DNA from: Planctomycetales bacterium 71-10
GTDB lineage: Bacteria; Planctomycetota; Planctomycetia; Isosphaerales; Isosphaeraceae
Length of the DNA: 64,000 nucleotides
Reading direction: 5' to 3'
Assembly (NCBI GenBank): GCA_001898385.1
Contig: MKTT01000112.1
Location: 1 to 64,000, forward strand
A program made the translations under genes and the position numbers. This document shows, in pieces, positions 35,356 to 43,298 of the stretch. Positions within the stretch are counted from its first letter, which is position 1. Each line of letters starts with the position of its first letter. Below the pieces are notes generated by a model that made no database searches, was not told the origin of the DNA, and saw only the letters and a program-made list of their open reading frames with translations.

Positions 35356-38300
35356 TCAACGCCCCGGGTCGGCGGCCGGCTTCACGTCCTTCAGGCCCTC
35401 CAGGTAGGCGATCAGGTCGGCGAAGTCGGACGGCTTCAGGCCCTCGGCGAGGCCCGGGGGCATGATGGAGACGTCGCCCCGCCGGCGTTCCTCGATCTCC
35501 TCGACCGGGATGCGGACGACCTTGGCGTCGGCGTCCTGAAGCTCGACGGCCTCGGGCGTCTCGCCCTTGATCACGCCCGAGAAGACCCGGCCGTCGTCGG
35601 TCGCCAGGATCACCGGCTCGTAGCCGCTGCTGATCTTGGCCGAGGGGAACAGGACGGCCGTGACGAGTTCGTCGCGGGGGTACTTGGCGCCCACGCTCGA
35701 CAGCTCGGGGCCGACGGTCGCGCCGCCGGGGGCGACGGCGTGGCACTTCACGCAGGCCAGGCCCTTCAGGTCGTGGAACAGGACCTTGCCCTTTTTCGGG
35801 TCGCCGCCCCCCTTCATCGCCTCGGCGCGATACGCCTCGGGGTCGAACGAGCCGGCGGCGGGCTCCTTCAGGAAGGCGTAGTCGGTGGGACCGGAGACGG
35901 CGACCGAGTATTCCCACAGCCCGCCGTTGTTGCCGCATCGGATCGCGATCCGGTTCATCCCCTTGCGCAAGGGGACGTCGAATCGATCGGAATCGGGGGA
36001 GTAGCCGCGGCTGTCGGCGAAGTCGAAGACCTGCTCGCCGTTCACCCAGACCGTCAGCGTGTCGTCCGAGCCCACGGCGAAGGACGCCACGCGGTCGGTC
36101 GGGCTCTCCAGGTCGGCGACGCCGAACACGCAGCGCTTGTCGCCCGGGTCGTACAGCCTCGCCAGGTTCAGGCGGCCCCGGCGGTCGCGGGCGTCGGCCT
36201 CGCGCCACGTCACCTTCTCGTCGCCGAGCCCCGGATACTCGGCCTCCGCGTCGATCGGCCCGTCGAGCGGGAACGGCGGCGAGGCGTCCTTCACGAACGG
36301 GCCGACGAGCCGCCACGACCGGATCGGCCCGATGATCGCGAACGCCTCGCGCAAGTCCGGCAGCACCGCGGCCGGGAGTTCGTGACGGCCCGCGAGCTGG
36401 TCGAGCTTCGGCGCGGACACGTCCTTGAGCGCGGCCAGGGCCGACGCCGCCCGCTTCCGCAGCGTGGGGCTCTTCTCGCCGAGGGCGGAGAGGTAGACCG
36501 GGATGGCCTCGGCGACGGGCGAGGCGGCCAGGGCCTCGACGGCCTCGATCCGCAGGTCGTCGCGGCCGGCCGCGGCGATCAGCGCCGGGACGCTCGCCGC
36601 GTCCTCCAGCTTGCCGAGCGCCTCCACGGCCTTCTTGCGGACCTCGGCCGCCGGGTCGTCGATCTTCGCGCGGAGCGCGGCCAGGGCCGACTCCGGCCGC
36701 TCGGCCTTCTCGCGGCCCATCACCGAGGCCAGCGCCACGACGGCCGCCTCGCGGACCGGGGCCGCGGGGTTGTCCAGCGTCTTCACCAGGGCCGGCACCG
36801 CGGCGGCGGCAGGCGCCCGCCCCAACGCCGCGACCACGCCGCGGCGACGGTCGTCGTGCAGCGAGGGGTCGTCGAGGACCGACACGAGCACGTCCGCCGC
36901 CTCCCGGCCGCCCATCGCCTCCACCGCCTTCAAGGCCGCGTCGCGGACGACGTCCGGGCCGTCGGGGTCGCGGATCGCCGCGGCGAGCTCGGGCATGGCG
37001 TCGCGATCATGCAGGCCGCCGATCGCCGAGGCGAACGCGGCGCGGGCGTCGGGGTCCGTCTCGGCCGCGAACTTCGCCCGCACGACGGCCGCGGACGCCC
37101 GGTCGTCGACCTCGGCGATCGCGCCGGCCGCCGCGATCCGCACCGGGGCCTCGGCGTCGTCGAGCCGGGCGCGGAGGGCTTCGAGGACGGCGGGGGTCTG
37201 GTCCCAGTCGACGGTCTTCGCGGGGGCCTTCCCCTTCGCCGGCTGCGTCCCCCACCACTTGCCGTCCCACGGCGGCGCCTGGCGGGCCACGGCCGCCAGC
37301 TTCGCCACCGCGACGGCCCGCTCGGCCGGCTCGCCCGCGCCGGCGGCGAACTCGGCGAGCGCCTTCACGGCACCCTTGCTGTAAGCCCCTTCCATCGCCA
37401 GCAGCACGCCCTCGCGGACCTTCGGATCGGCCGCCTTCAAGCCGGCCGCGGCCTCATCCCAGGCACCGATCCGCCCCAGCGCCTTGCGGGCCGAGAACGC
37501 CAGGTAGACGTCCGGGTCGGCCACGATCGGGATGATCGACTCCACCACCGACGGCCCGCCGATCCTCCCCAGCGATATCAGCGCCTGGAGCTTCACCGCC
37601 GACTCGGGGTCGGCCAGTAGCGCGGCCAGGGCGTCGAGGTCGAACGGGCCGAACTCCAGGCCGATCGCGCGGGCGGCCTGCGCGCGGACGTCGGCCGAGG
37701 GGTCCTTGAGCGTCGCCGTCAGCGGCGCGGCCCCCTGCGGCGACCGCGAGGCGATCCCGGCGACCGTCCAGACGAGATGCCGACGGGCGAGTTCGGGCGT
37801 GGCGGCGTCGGCCAGCGCCTTCGTCGCGTCGGCCAGGGCAGCCTCTCCCCGACTGATCAGCTCGCGCTGAGCCCGGAGGCGTTCGGCGCGGGCGGGGTGG
37901 TCGAGCGAGGCGATCAGCGCGGGCGTCGGGTCGGAGTCGGCCCCGCGGGGCTTTCTCGCGACGGGGGGACCGACGCATGTCACGGCGTAGATGCGGCCGA
38001 GGTTCTCCTTCTTCTCGCCCCAGCCGCCCATCGACCAGTCGGCGACGTACATCGTCTCGCCGTCGTGAGAGAGGGCCAGGTCGAGGGGCCGGAAGTTCTC
38101 CACGTCCCCGGGCTGAACGAAGTCGACGACGTCGGCGATCTCGAAGCTGGCCCCCTTGGGCTTGAACCGAAAGGCGCGGACGGACCGCTTGCCCCACTCG
38201 GACCAGAAGGCCCGGCCGCGGTATTCCTCCGGCCAGGCGTCCTCCTCGTACACGACGCCGCCGCAGGGGGAGCCGCCGCCGTAGTCGGCCATGAAGGGGA

Positions 38301-39096
38301 GGAGCTTGTCGGTGCGGTCGTGGTAGTCGAAGGGATAGCCGAAGTAGCCGCCGTCGACGTGGTGCACCACGCGCGTCCACCAGCCGAGGCCGTCGTCGGT
38401 GTTGTCGTAGGTGAAGAGGTCGTCGCGGGCGCTGAGGTTCGGCTCCAGGTGGTTTCGCGTGCCGGACGAGTAGACCTCCAGCTCGCGGCCGTCCGGCCGG
38501 CAGCGGACGATCCCGCCCCCCTTCAACTGGATCGTCCGGCCGTCGGGCCCGGTGGCCTTCGGCACGCCCTTGTCGCCGACGGAGATGTACAACCAGCCGT
38601 CCATGCCGACCTGGATCCCGGAGACGATGTGGTCGTTGAGCATGTTGGGGAAGCCGGCGGGCACCCCCATGTCGGTGAACAGCTCGGTGCGCTCGTCGGC
38701 CTTGCCGTCGCCGTCCTTGTCGCGGAGGACGGTCAGGTTCGGCATGTTCATGACGTAGAGCGAGCCCTGATGCCAGAGCATGCCGAAGATCGCGTTGAAC
38801 CCCTCGGCGAAGACGACCGGCTCGGCCGCGCCCGGCTTGAAGACGAGGATGCGGTCGATCGGCTTGTCGGCCGGCCCGACCTGGTCCATCGGGTCCTCGC
38901 CCACGAACAGCGAGCCGTCGGGGGCCGTCGCCACCTGACTCGGGTACGACACCGCCGGCACCGCCGCCACCAGCCGGATCTTGAACCCGTCGGGCACCTT
39001 CGGCATCTCCCCGAAGGCCGGGGCGGCGAGGCCGAGGAGCGCGATCAACCCGACGAACCGCGGGCGGAACGTCCGCGAGGAGAGGACCGAAGGCAT
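35356..39096 (-). CDS. PVC-type CxxCH cytochrome c with N-terminal glucose-dehydrogenase-like propeller and HEAT repeats
   Basis: 1246 residues from the chosen ATG (signal peptide ending AFG-E); ATGs at 39108 and 39123 are alternatives. Residues about 30-370 form a propeller of the planctomycete membrane-bound dehydrogenase type, with MLWHQGSLYVMNMPNL, NDHIVSGIQVGMDGWLYISVGDKG and GTRNHLEPNL. About residues 400-850 are HEAT repeats (AADVLVSVLDDPSLHDDRRRGVVAALG). A beta domain precedes the C-terminal heme c site: GLACVKCHAVAPGGATVGPELS with a late MPPGLAEGLKPSDFADLIAYL. Probably periplasmic or envelope electron transfer coupled to carbohydrate oxidation, as in related planctomycete proteins. 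Confidence 0.9.
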   Translation of the reverse strand: MPSVLSSRTFRPRFVGLIALLGLAAPAFGEMPKVPDGFKIRLVAAVPAVSYPSQVATAPDGSLFVGEDPMDQVGPADKPIDRILVFKPGAAEPVVFAEGFNAIFGMLWHQGSLYVMNMPNLTVLRDKDGDGKADERTELFTDMGVPAGFPNMLNDHIVSGIQVGMDGWLYISVGDKGVPKATGPDGRTIQLKGGGIVRCRPDGRELEVYSSGTRNHLEPNLSARDDLFTYDNTDDGLGWWTRVVHHVDGGYFGYPFDYHDRTDKLLPFMADYGGGSPCGGVVYEEDAWPEEYRGRAFWSEWGKRSVRAFRFKPKGASFEIADVVDFVQPGDVENFRPLDLALSHDGETMYVADWSMGGWGEKKENLGRIYAVTCVGPPVARKPRGADSDPTPALIASLDHPARAERLRAQRELISRGEAALADATKALADAATPELARRHLVWTVAGIASRSPQGAAPLTATLKDPSADVRAQAARAIGLEFGPFDLDALAALLADPESAVKLQALISLGRIGGPSVVESIIPIVADPDVYLAFSARKALGRIGAWDEAAAGLKAADPKVREGVLLAMEGAYSKGAVKALAEFAAGAGEPAERAVAVAKLAAVARQAPPWDGKWWGTQPAKGKAPAKTVDWDQTPAVLEALRARLDDAEAPVRIAAAGAIAEVDDRASAAVVRAKFAAETDPDARAAFASAIGGLHDRDAMPELAAAIRDPDGPDVVRDAALKAVEAMGGREAADVLVSVLDDPSLHDDRRRGVVAALGRAPAAAAVPALVKTLDNPAAPVREAAVVALASVMGREKAERPESALAALRAKIDDPAAEVRKKAVEALGKLEDAASVPALIAAAGRDDLRIEAVEALAASPVAEAIPVYLSALGEKSPTLRKRAASALAALKDVSAPKLDQLAGRHELPAAVLPDLREAFAIIGPIRSWRLVGPFVKDASPPFPLDGPIDAEAEYPGLGDEKVTWREADARDRRGRLNLARLYDPGDKRCVFGVADLESPTDRVASFAVGSDDTLTVWVNGEQVFDFADSRGYSPDSDRFDVPLRKGMNRIAIRCGNNGGLWEYSVAVSGPTDYAFLKEPAAGSFDPEAYRAEAMKGGGDPKKGKVLFHDLKGLACVKCHAVAPGGATVGPELSSVGAKYPRDELVTAVLFPSAKISSGYEPVILATDDGRVFSGVIKGETPEAVELQDADAKVVRIPVEEIEERRRGDVSIMPPGLAEGLKPSDFADLIAYLEGLKDVKPAADPGR

Positions 39097-39194
39097 GGGA
39101 CGTCCCATCTCGATAGACTTCATGAGGCCGGACGACAAGGAATGGCGGCGATTGTACAACCGTCGTCAAACAGGCCGCAACCCGCCGGGCGGAG

Positions 39195-39469
39195 GGGGTG
39201 TGCCTTTGGATTTTGGCGAATCGCGTCGGGTTCGCGGGAGCCATCGTAACGCCCTTCCCCCCTGGCGGGGGAAGGTGGCCCGCAGGGCCGGATGAGGGGG
39301 AGGACGAGCGCGATGGCCGTCGGTATCCCGGGCCGGTCGGACGGGCCTTCTCGGCTCCCGACGGCCCCCGTGCTTCGCGTCCCCCTCATCTGACCGCTTC
39401 GCGGTCTGTCTTCCCCCGCGAGGGGGGAAGACGCCGACCGCCGACCGCCAAATTCCAAAGGCACACCCC
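39195..39469. repeat. MITE-like element, copy C, with terminal inverted repeats and a possible 6-bp target duplication
   Basis: The termini (39195-39218 and 39446-39469) are 24-nt inverted repeats with one mismatch, starting GGGGTGTGCCTTTGGA. They are flanked by GCGGAG on both sides (39189-39194 and 39470-39475). Inside are the paired palindromic arms (39250-39302, 39379-39432), with GGCGGGGGAAGGTGGCCCGC and its counterpart. The core closely resembles copy E. No open reading frame large enough for a transposase. It ends directly before the ribosome site of the GNAT gene. Confidence 0.8.
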
Positions 39470-39486
39470 GCGGAGGCCCGCTCGCC

Positions 39487-40158
39487 ATGCTCGACAACCC
39501 CGCCTGGGCCGCCCTGACGACGCGGCAAGAGAGCTTCGCCCTCGGCGACGGCCGGGCCCGCCGCTATCCCGCCGAGGTCGCCCCGTTCCTCGCCGTCGCC
39601 GACCCCGGCCCCGAGGCCGCCGCCGCGGCGCGGGCCCTGGTGAAGCCGGGCGAGTCGCTGCACTTCGTGGGCGTCGCGCCGGGCGACCTGCAAGGCTGGG
39701 ACGTCGAGCGAACCTCGACCATCGCGCAGATGGTGTTCGAAGGGCGTGCGACCGAGATCGATGGGGAGGATATGACGACGCTCGGAGCGGCGGACGTGCC
39801 GGAGATGCTCGCCCTGATGGCGGCGGTCTATCCCGGCTATTTCCGCCCTCGGACGCGCGAGTTGGGCCTGTACCTGGGCGTCCGCCGCGAGGAGCGGCTG
39901 GTCGCCATGGCCGGGCAGAGGATGGGCCTGGACGGATATCGCGAGATCAGCGCGGTGGCCACGCTCCCCGAGTTCCGAGGCCGAGGCTACGCCGGGAGGC
40001 TCGTCGGCCGGCTCGTCCGCGAGATCCGCGCCGAGGTCCTCGCGCCGTTCCTGCACGTCGACACCGACAACACCGCCGCCCGCGCCGCCTACGAGAAGGT
40101 GGGTTTCGCATGGCGTCGCGACCTGACCGTGGTCAAGGTCCGCCGCCGGGACGACTGA
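39487..40158 (+). CDS. GNAT family N-acetyltransferase
   Basis: 223 residues. The ATG follows GGAGG about 11 nt upstream; that purine tract overlaps the end of a MITE-like element. The N-terminal half is a degenerate GNAT-like domain. The C-terminal GNAT fold has YREISAVATLPEFRGRGYAG, the acetyl-CoA-binding motif A (V-x-x-x-P-x-x-R-G-x-G-Y-A), and FLHVDTDNTAARAAYEKVGF, motif B. This is the FR47-like subgroup. The acetyl acceptor is unknown. Divergent from the CxxCH gene and convergent with the small membrane protein gene. Confidence 0.88.
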   Translation: MLDNPAWAALTTRQESFALGDGRARRYPAEVAPFLAVADPGPEAAAAARALVKPGESLHFVGVAPGDLQGWDVERTSTIAQMVFEGRATEIDGEDMTTLGAADVPEMLALMAAVYPGYFRPRTRELGLYLGVRREERLVAMAGQRMGLDGYREISAVATLPEFRGRGYAGRLVGRLVREIRAEVLAPFLHVDTDNTAARAAYEKVGFAWRRDLTVVKVRRRDD

Positions 40159-40163
40159 CGCCC

Positions 40164-40739
40164 CTACTCCGCCATCTCGCCGAACGCCAGCCGGAGGCCG
40201 TGGAACACGACCGCGCCGGTGGCGAGGCAGCCGACGAGGAGGACGAACTTGCCCAGGCCGGGGCGCTGGCGCTCGACGACCTCGCCGACGGTGACGACGA
40301 ACGCCACGACCGAGAGCTTGAACACGGCCATGCCGGCGATGTTCCAGCGCGCGAAGACGAACTGGGCCACCGGGTTCGACTCGTAGAACTTCGGGTGCGT
40401 CCGCAGCAGGTGGTACGTCGTCATCAGGTCGGCCAGGCTCAAAGCGACCAGGGCCACGATCTCCGCCGCCAGCACGCTCTCGCGCCGGGCCGACTCGTGG
40501 AACAGGCCGCGCCAGAACGCCGCCGCGGGGGGCTTCGGCGGGGCGGGCCTCGGCGACGGCCTCGCGGGCGCGGGCGGTCCTGCCATCAGCGCGTAGGGCT
40601 CGGGCGCGGGGCGCGGCACGTCCTGCACGGTCCCGCAATGGGGACACTTCCCCCGGCCGGCCGCCGCCCCGGGCGCGACCACCCCCAGGCCGCACCACGA
40701 GCACGGGAACCTCACCTCGCGCGCGTCGGACTCCATCAT
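40164..40739 (-). CDS. Zinc-ribbon plus DUF5658-like membrane protein
   Basis: 191 residues. Two adjacent ATGs (40739 and 40736) with GGGGGAGGG upstream. The N-terminus has a zinc ribbon: FPCSWCGLGVVAP...GKCPHCGTVQDVP (CxxC...CxxC). A Pro-rich linker follows. The C-terminal third has three or four hydrophobic helices, including ALSLADLMTTYHLL and ARWNIAGMAVFKLSVVAFVVTVGEVV, as in DUF5658-type proteins. The function is unknown. It lies tail-to-tail with the GNAT gene, 5 nt apart, and is divergent from the MarR gene. Confidence 0.75.
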   Translation of the reverse strand: MMESDAREVRFPCSWCGLGVVAPGAAAGRGKCPHCGTVQDVPRPAPEPYALMAGPPAPARPSPRPAPPKPPAAAFWRGLFHESARRESVLAAEIVALVALSLADLMTTYHLLRTHPKFYESNPVAQFVFARWNIAGMAVFKLSVVAFVVTVGEVVERQRPGLGKFVLLVGCLATGAVVFHGLRLAFGEMAE

Positions 40740-40808
40740 GCCCCGCCCTCCCCCGTCGATCAGACCACGCCCCCGCGCGGGCCGTCCAGCGGAATCCGGG
40801 GAGGAAAC

Positions 40809-40837
40809 TTGACCTTAAAATAGTTGATGCGTAAATT
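40809..40837 (+). promoter_or_regulatory. Candidate promoter for the MarR-pirin-DoxX cluster
   Basis: TTGACC (-35, five of six consensus) and TAAATT (-10) are separated by 17 nt, ending 29 nt before the MarR ATG. The local region (40807-40845) is A+T-rich compared with its surroundings. The -10 overlaps AATTAATTA, a plausible MarR operator. No second element was seen. Confidence 0.5.
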
Positions 40838-40866
40838 AATTACGGGCGAGGGAAAGGAGACGGGCG

Positions 40867-41340
40867 ATGGGCGGCGACCTGGAGCGGCGGATCGGCAAGC
40901 GGGGGCGGTTCGAGACGAGGGAGGAGGAGGCGCTCCTGGACCTCGTGCGGACGGCGGACCGGGTGCAGGCGCGGGTCGGGCGGCTGCTGAAGGAGCACGG
41001 CCTGACGCACGCCCAGTACAACGTGCTGCGGATCCTCCGCGGGCTCGGCCGGCCGACGCCCATCCTGGAGGTCGCCGAGCAGATGCTCACGGAGACCCCC
41101 GGGATCACCGGCCTGATCGACCGCCTGGAGAAGCTGGAGTTCGTCCGCCGCGAGCGCTGCGAGCGCGACCGGCGCGTGGTCTACGTCGTGCTCGGGCCGA
41201 AGGCGGCGGACGTCCTCGGCGGCCTCGACGGGCCCATGGCCGAGCTGCGGTCCGGCCTCTTCGCCGGGCTCACCCAGGCCGAGCTGGCCACGCTGATCCG
41301 CCTGCTCGACCGCGTCCGGGGGCCGCTGGAAGGGCCGTAG
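40867..41340 (+). CDS. MarR family transcriptional regulator
   Basis: 157 residues. The ATG has AAAGGAGA upstream. The winged helix-turn-helix runs from about residue 45 to 110: HAQYNVLRILRG, then LEVAEQMLTETPGITGLIDRLEKLEFVRRERCERDRRVVYV, the classic MarR recognition helix and wing. It is first in a three-gene plus-strand cluster with pirin and DoxX genes. In such arrangements MarR often represses the downstream genes and responds to phenols, quinones or oxidants. One Cys in the wing could be a sensor, but this is inference. Confidence 0.92.
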   Translation: MGGDLERRIGKRGRFETREEEALLDLVRTADRVQARVGRLLKEHGLTHAQYNVLRILRGLGRPTPILEVAEQMLTETPGITGLIDRLEKLEFVRRERCERDRRVVYVVLGPKAADVLGGLDGPMAELRSGLFAGLTQAELATLIRLLDRVRGPLEGP

Positions 41341-41405
41341 CGGGCGTACGTCCGGGTTCAACGCATCGAATTTTGAAATCTTCTTTGGTTTCAGGAGTTT
41401 TTGCG

Positions 41406-42104
41406 ATGACGATCATTCGCAGGGCCGCCGATCGCGGCGGGGCCGACCACGGCTGGCTGCAAACGGCGCACACGTTTTCGTTCGGCTCGTATTACGACCC
41501 CGAACACATGGGCTTCCGCGCCCTCCGCGTCATCAACGAGGACGTGGTGCAGCCGGGCCGGGGCTTCGGTCGCCACGGGCACCGGGACATGGAGATCATC
41601 TCCTACGTCCTGGAGGGGGCGCTGGAGCACCGCGACAGCATGGACAACGTCTCGGTCCTGGGGCCGGGCGAGGTCCAGGTGATGTCGGCCGGACGGGGGA
41701 TCATGCACGGCGAGCAGAACGCGTCGAGGACGGAGCCGGTCCATTTCTACCAGATCTGGATCCAGCCCGACCGCGAGGGGGTGACGCCCCGCTACGACCA
41801 GAAGGCGTTCCCGGCGTCCGATCGCAAGAACGCCTGGCGGCTGGTGGCCTCCGCGGACGGCCGGGACGGATCGCTGGCGATCCACCAGGACGCCTCGATC
41901 CACCTGGCGTCCCTCGACGCCGGCGCCGAGCTGGCCCGCGACATCGCCCCGGGCCGACACGCCTGGCTGCAAGTCCTGAAGGGCTCCGTCGTCCTCGACG
42001 GCACGACCCTGGAAACCAGCGACGGCGCCGCCGTCAGCGACGCGACCGCGATCTCGATCCGGGCCGAAGCCCCCGCCGAGGTCATGCTCTTCGACCTGGC
42101 GTGA
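41406..42104 (+). CDS. Pirin family protein
   Basis: 232 residues. CAGGAG lies upstream of the ATG. Motifs of bacterial pirin (YhhW type) are clear: TFSFGSYYDPEHMGFRALRVINEDVVQPGRGFGRHGHRDMEIISYVLEG, and HGEQNASRTEPVHFYQIWIQP. The first cupin metal site is HGHRD (His56-His58 region) with the later His and Glu. The C-terminal cupin is shorter. Pirins act as quercetinases or metal-dependent regulators. A 5-bp inverted repeat (TGAAA...TTTCA) in the 65-nt gap upstream could be an operator. Confidence 0.92.
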   Translation: MTIIRRAADRGGADHGWLQTAHTFSFGSYYDPEHMGFRALRVINEDVVQPGRGFGRHGHRDMEIISYVLEGALEHRDSMDNVSVLGPGEVQVMSAGRGIMHGEQNASRTEPVHFYQIWIQPDREGVTPRYDQKAFPASDRKNAWRLVASADGRDGSLAIHQDASIHLASLDAGAELARDIAPGRHAWLQVLKGSVVLDGTTLETSDGAAVSDATAISIRAEAPAEVMLFDLA

Positions 42105-42136
42105 GCCGACGCGGCCTCGACACCCGCCCCTGCGAG

Positions 42137-42166
42137 TCTTCCCCTCTCCCGGCGGGAGAGGGGACC
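42137..42166. repeat. Half copy D of the inverted-repeat family
   Basis: CTCCCGGCGGGAGAGGGGAC is a single palindromic arm, like one arm of copy B. No partner arm is nearby, so it may be a deleted element or an independent hairpin between the pirin and DoxX genes. Confidence 0.5.
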
Positions 42167-42195
42167 TTTCACATCCACATCTTCGGAGAATTTCC

Positions 42196-42639
42196 ATGAT
42201 CGCGACGGTGCAAGGTCTGATCAGCGTGCTGGGCCGCGTGGCGCTCTCGGCGATCTTCCTGCTGAGCGCGGTGGGGAACAAGATCCCCAACTTCGGCGCG
42301 ATATCGGATTTGCTGGGGTCCAAGGGGATGCCGGCGCCGAAATTCATGCTCGCCGGGGCGATCGCGTTCCTGATCGCGGGGAGCCTGTCGGTGATCGCGG
42401 GCTACAAGACGCGGTGGGGGGCCCTGCTCCTCTTCCTGTTCCTGCTGCCGACGACGTACCTGTTCCACGACTTCTGGAACCTGACCGGGGAGGCGGCGCA
42501 CGATCAGCAGATCCAGTTCATGAAGAACCTGTCGATGGCCGGGGCGTTCCTGTTCCTGCTCGCCAACGGCGGCGGGGCCTGGAGCCTGGACGCGCGCCGG
42601 CCGTCGCGGACGACGACGCTCGACGAGGCCGCGGCCTGA
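42196..42639 (+). CDS. DoxX family membrane protein
   Basis: 147 residues. The ATG has CGGAGAA upstream. Four predicted membrane helices: LGRVALSAIFLLSAVGNKI, FMLAGAIAFLIAGSLSVIAGY, GALLLFLFLLPTTYLFHDFW and FMKNLSMAGAFLFLLANG. These match the DoxX/DoxD-like family often linked to oxidative or thiol stress. It is third in the MarR-pirin-DoxX cluster. A role in redox or sulfur metabolism is the usual family assignment; the substrate is unknown. Confidence 0.9.
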   Translation: MIATVQGLISVLGRVALSAIFLLSAVGNKIPNFGAISDLLGSKGMPAPKFMLAGAIAFLIAGSLSVIAGYKTRWGALLLFLFLLPTTYLFHDFWNLTGEAAHDQQIQFMKNLSMAGAFLFLLANGGGAWSLDARRPSRTTTLDEAAA

Positions 42640-42642
42640 CGA

Positions 42643-43269
42643 TCAGAAGATGATGCCGGCGATCCCGCTGACGCCGACCTGGCCGCGGAACGCCAGGCCG
42701 AGGCGGCCGGCGGCGACGGCGCCGCGGGGGAGCCGGCGGCTGGGGAAGTAGGTGAGCTGCACCGTCCCCGAGCCCTCGCCGCTGGTGAAGTCGCCGCCGC
42801 TGTCGTCGTTGACGGTCCAGGTGAAGAGGTCGGGCCGGCCCCCCTTGTCGACGTGGCCGGGGACGGCGGTCAGGTCGACCAGGAGCAGGTCGCCGGAGTC
42901 GCCGGAGCCCTTGGGGATCAGGTTGGCCTGGCCGATCGCCGGCTGCGAGCGGTCCTCGGGGACGTAGATCGCGACCTGCACGTTGCCGTGGTAGAAGGCC
43001 GACGTATTGCCCCCGCCGGTCATGTAGAGCTGCGTCGCGAACCCGGGCTGCCTCGCCGCCCCCACCATGTACGAGCCCTGGAACAGCCCCGTGAACTTGC
43101 TGTAGCGCAGGGGGAATTGCGGCGTGGAGTCCGTCGCCGCGGCGGCGGCCCTCGCGACGCGGGGCGGGGTCGCCGCGACGGTGGAGAGGGCCAACCGGCC
43201 TTCGAGCCCCTCGATCGCAGGGGCGAAGCGCGGGGTGCGACGGGCGCGGGGAGGGGTTCGGCGATCCAT
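42643..43269 (-). CDS. Secreted LEPR-type N-terminal motif protein
   Basis: 208 residues. The ATG has CGGAGCGAGCAAGG upstream. The N-terminus has APAIEGLEGRLALST, a planctomycete motif of the PxxExLExRxxLS type found on exported proteins. The rest is beta-rich, with FTGLFQGSYMVG, QVAIYVPEDRSQ, and VPGHVDKGGRPDLFTWTVND. No enzyme motif. It lies 3 nt tail-to-tail with the DoxX gene and 29 nt downstream of the TolC-family gene stop, so co-transcription with that gene is possible. Confidence 0.7.
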   Translation of the reverse strand: MDRRTPPRARRTPRFAPAIEGLEGRLALSTVAATPPRVARAAAAATDSTPQFPLRYSKFTGLFQGSYMVGAARQPGFATQLYMTGGGNTSAFYHGNVQVAIYVPEDRSQPAIGQANLIPKGSGDSGDLLLVDLTAVPGHVDKGGRPDLFTWTVNDDSGGDFTSGEGSGTVQLTYFPSRRLPRGAVAAGRLGLAFRGQVGVSGIAGIIF

Positions 43270-43298
43270 CCTTGCTCGCTCCGTTCGGTTCGACTCGG

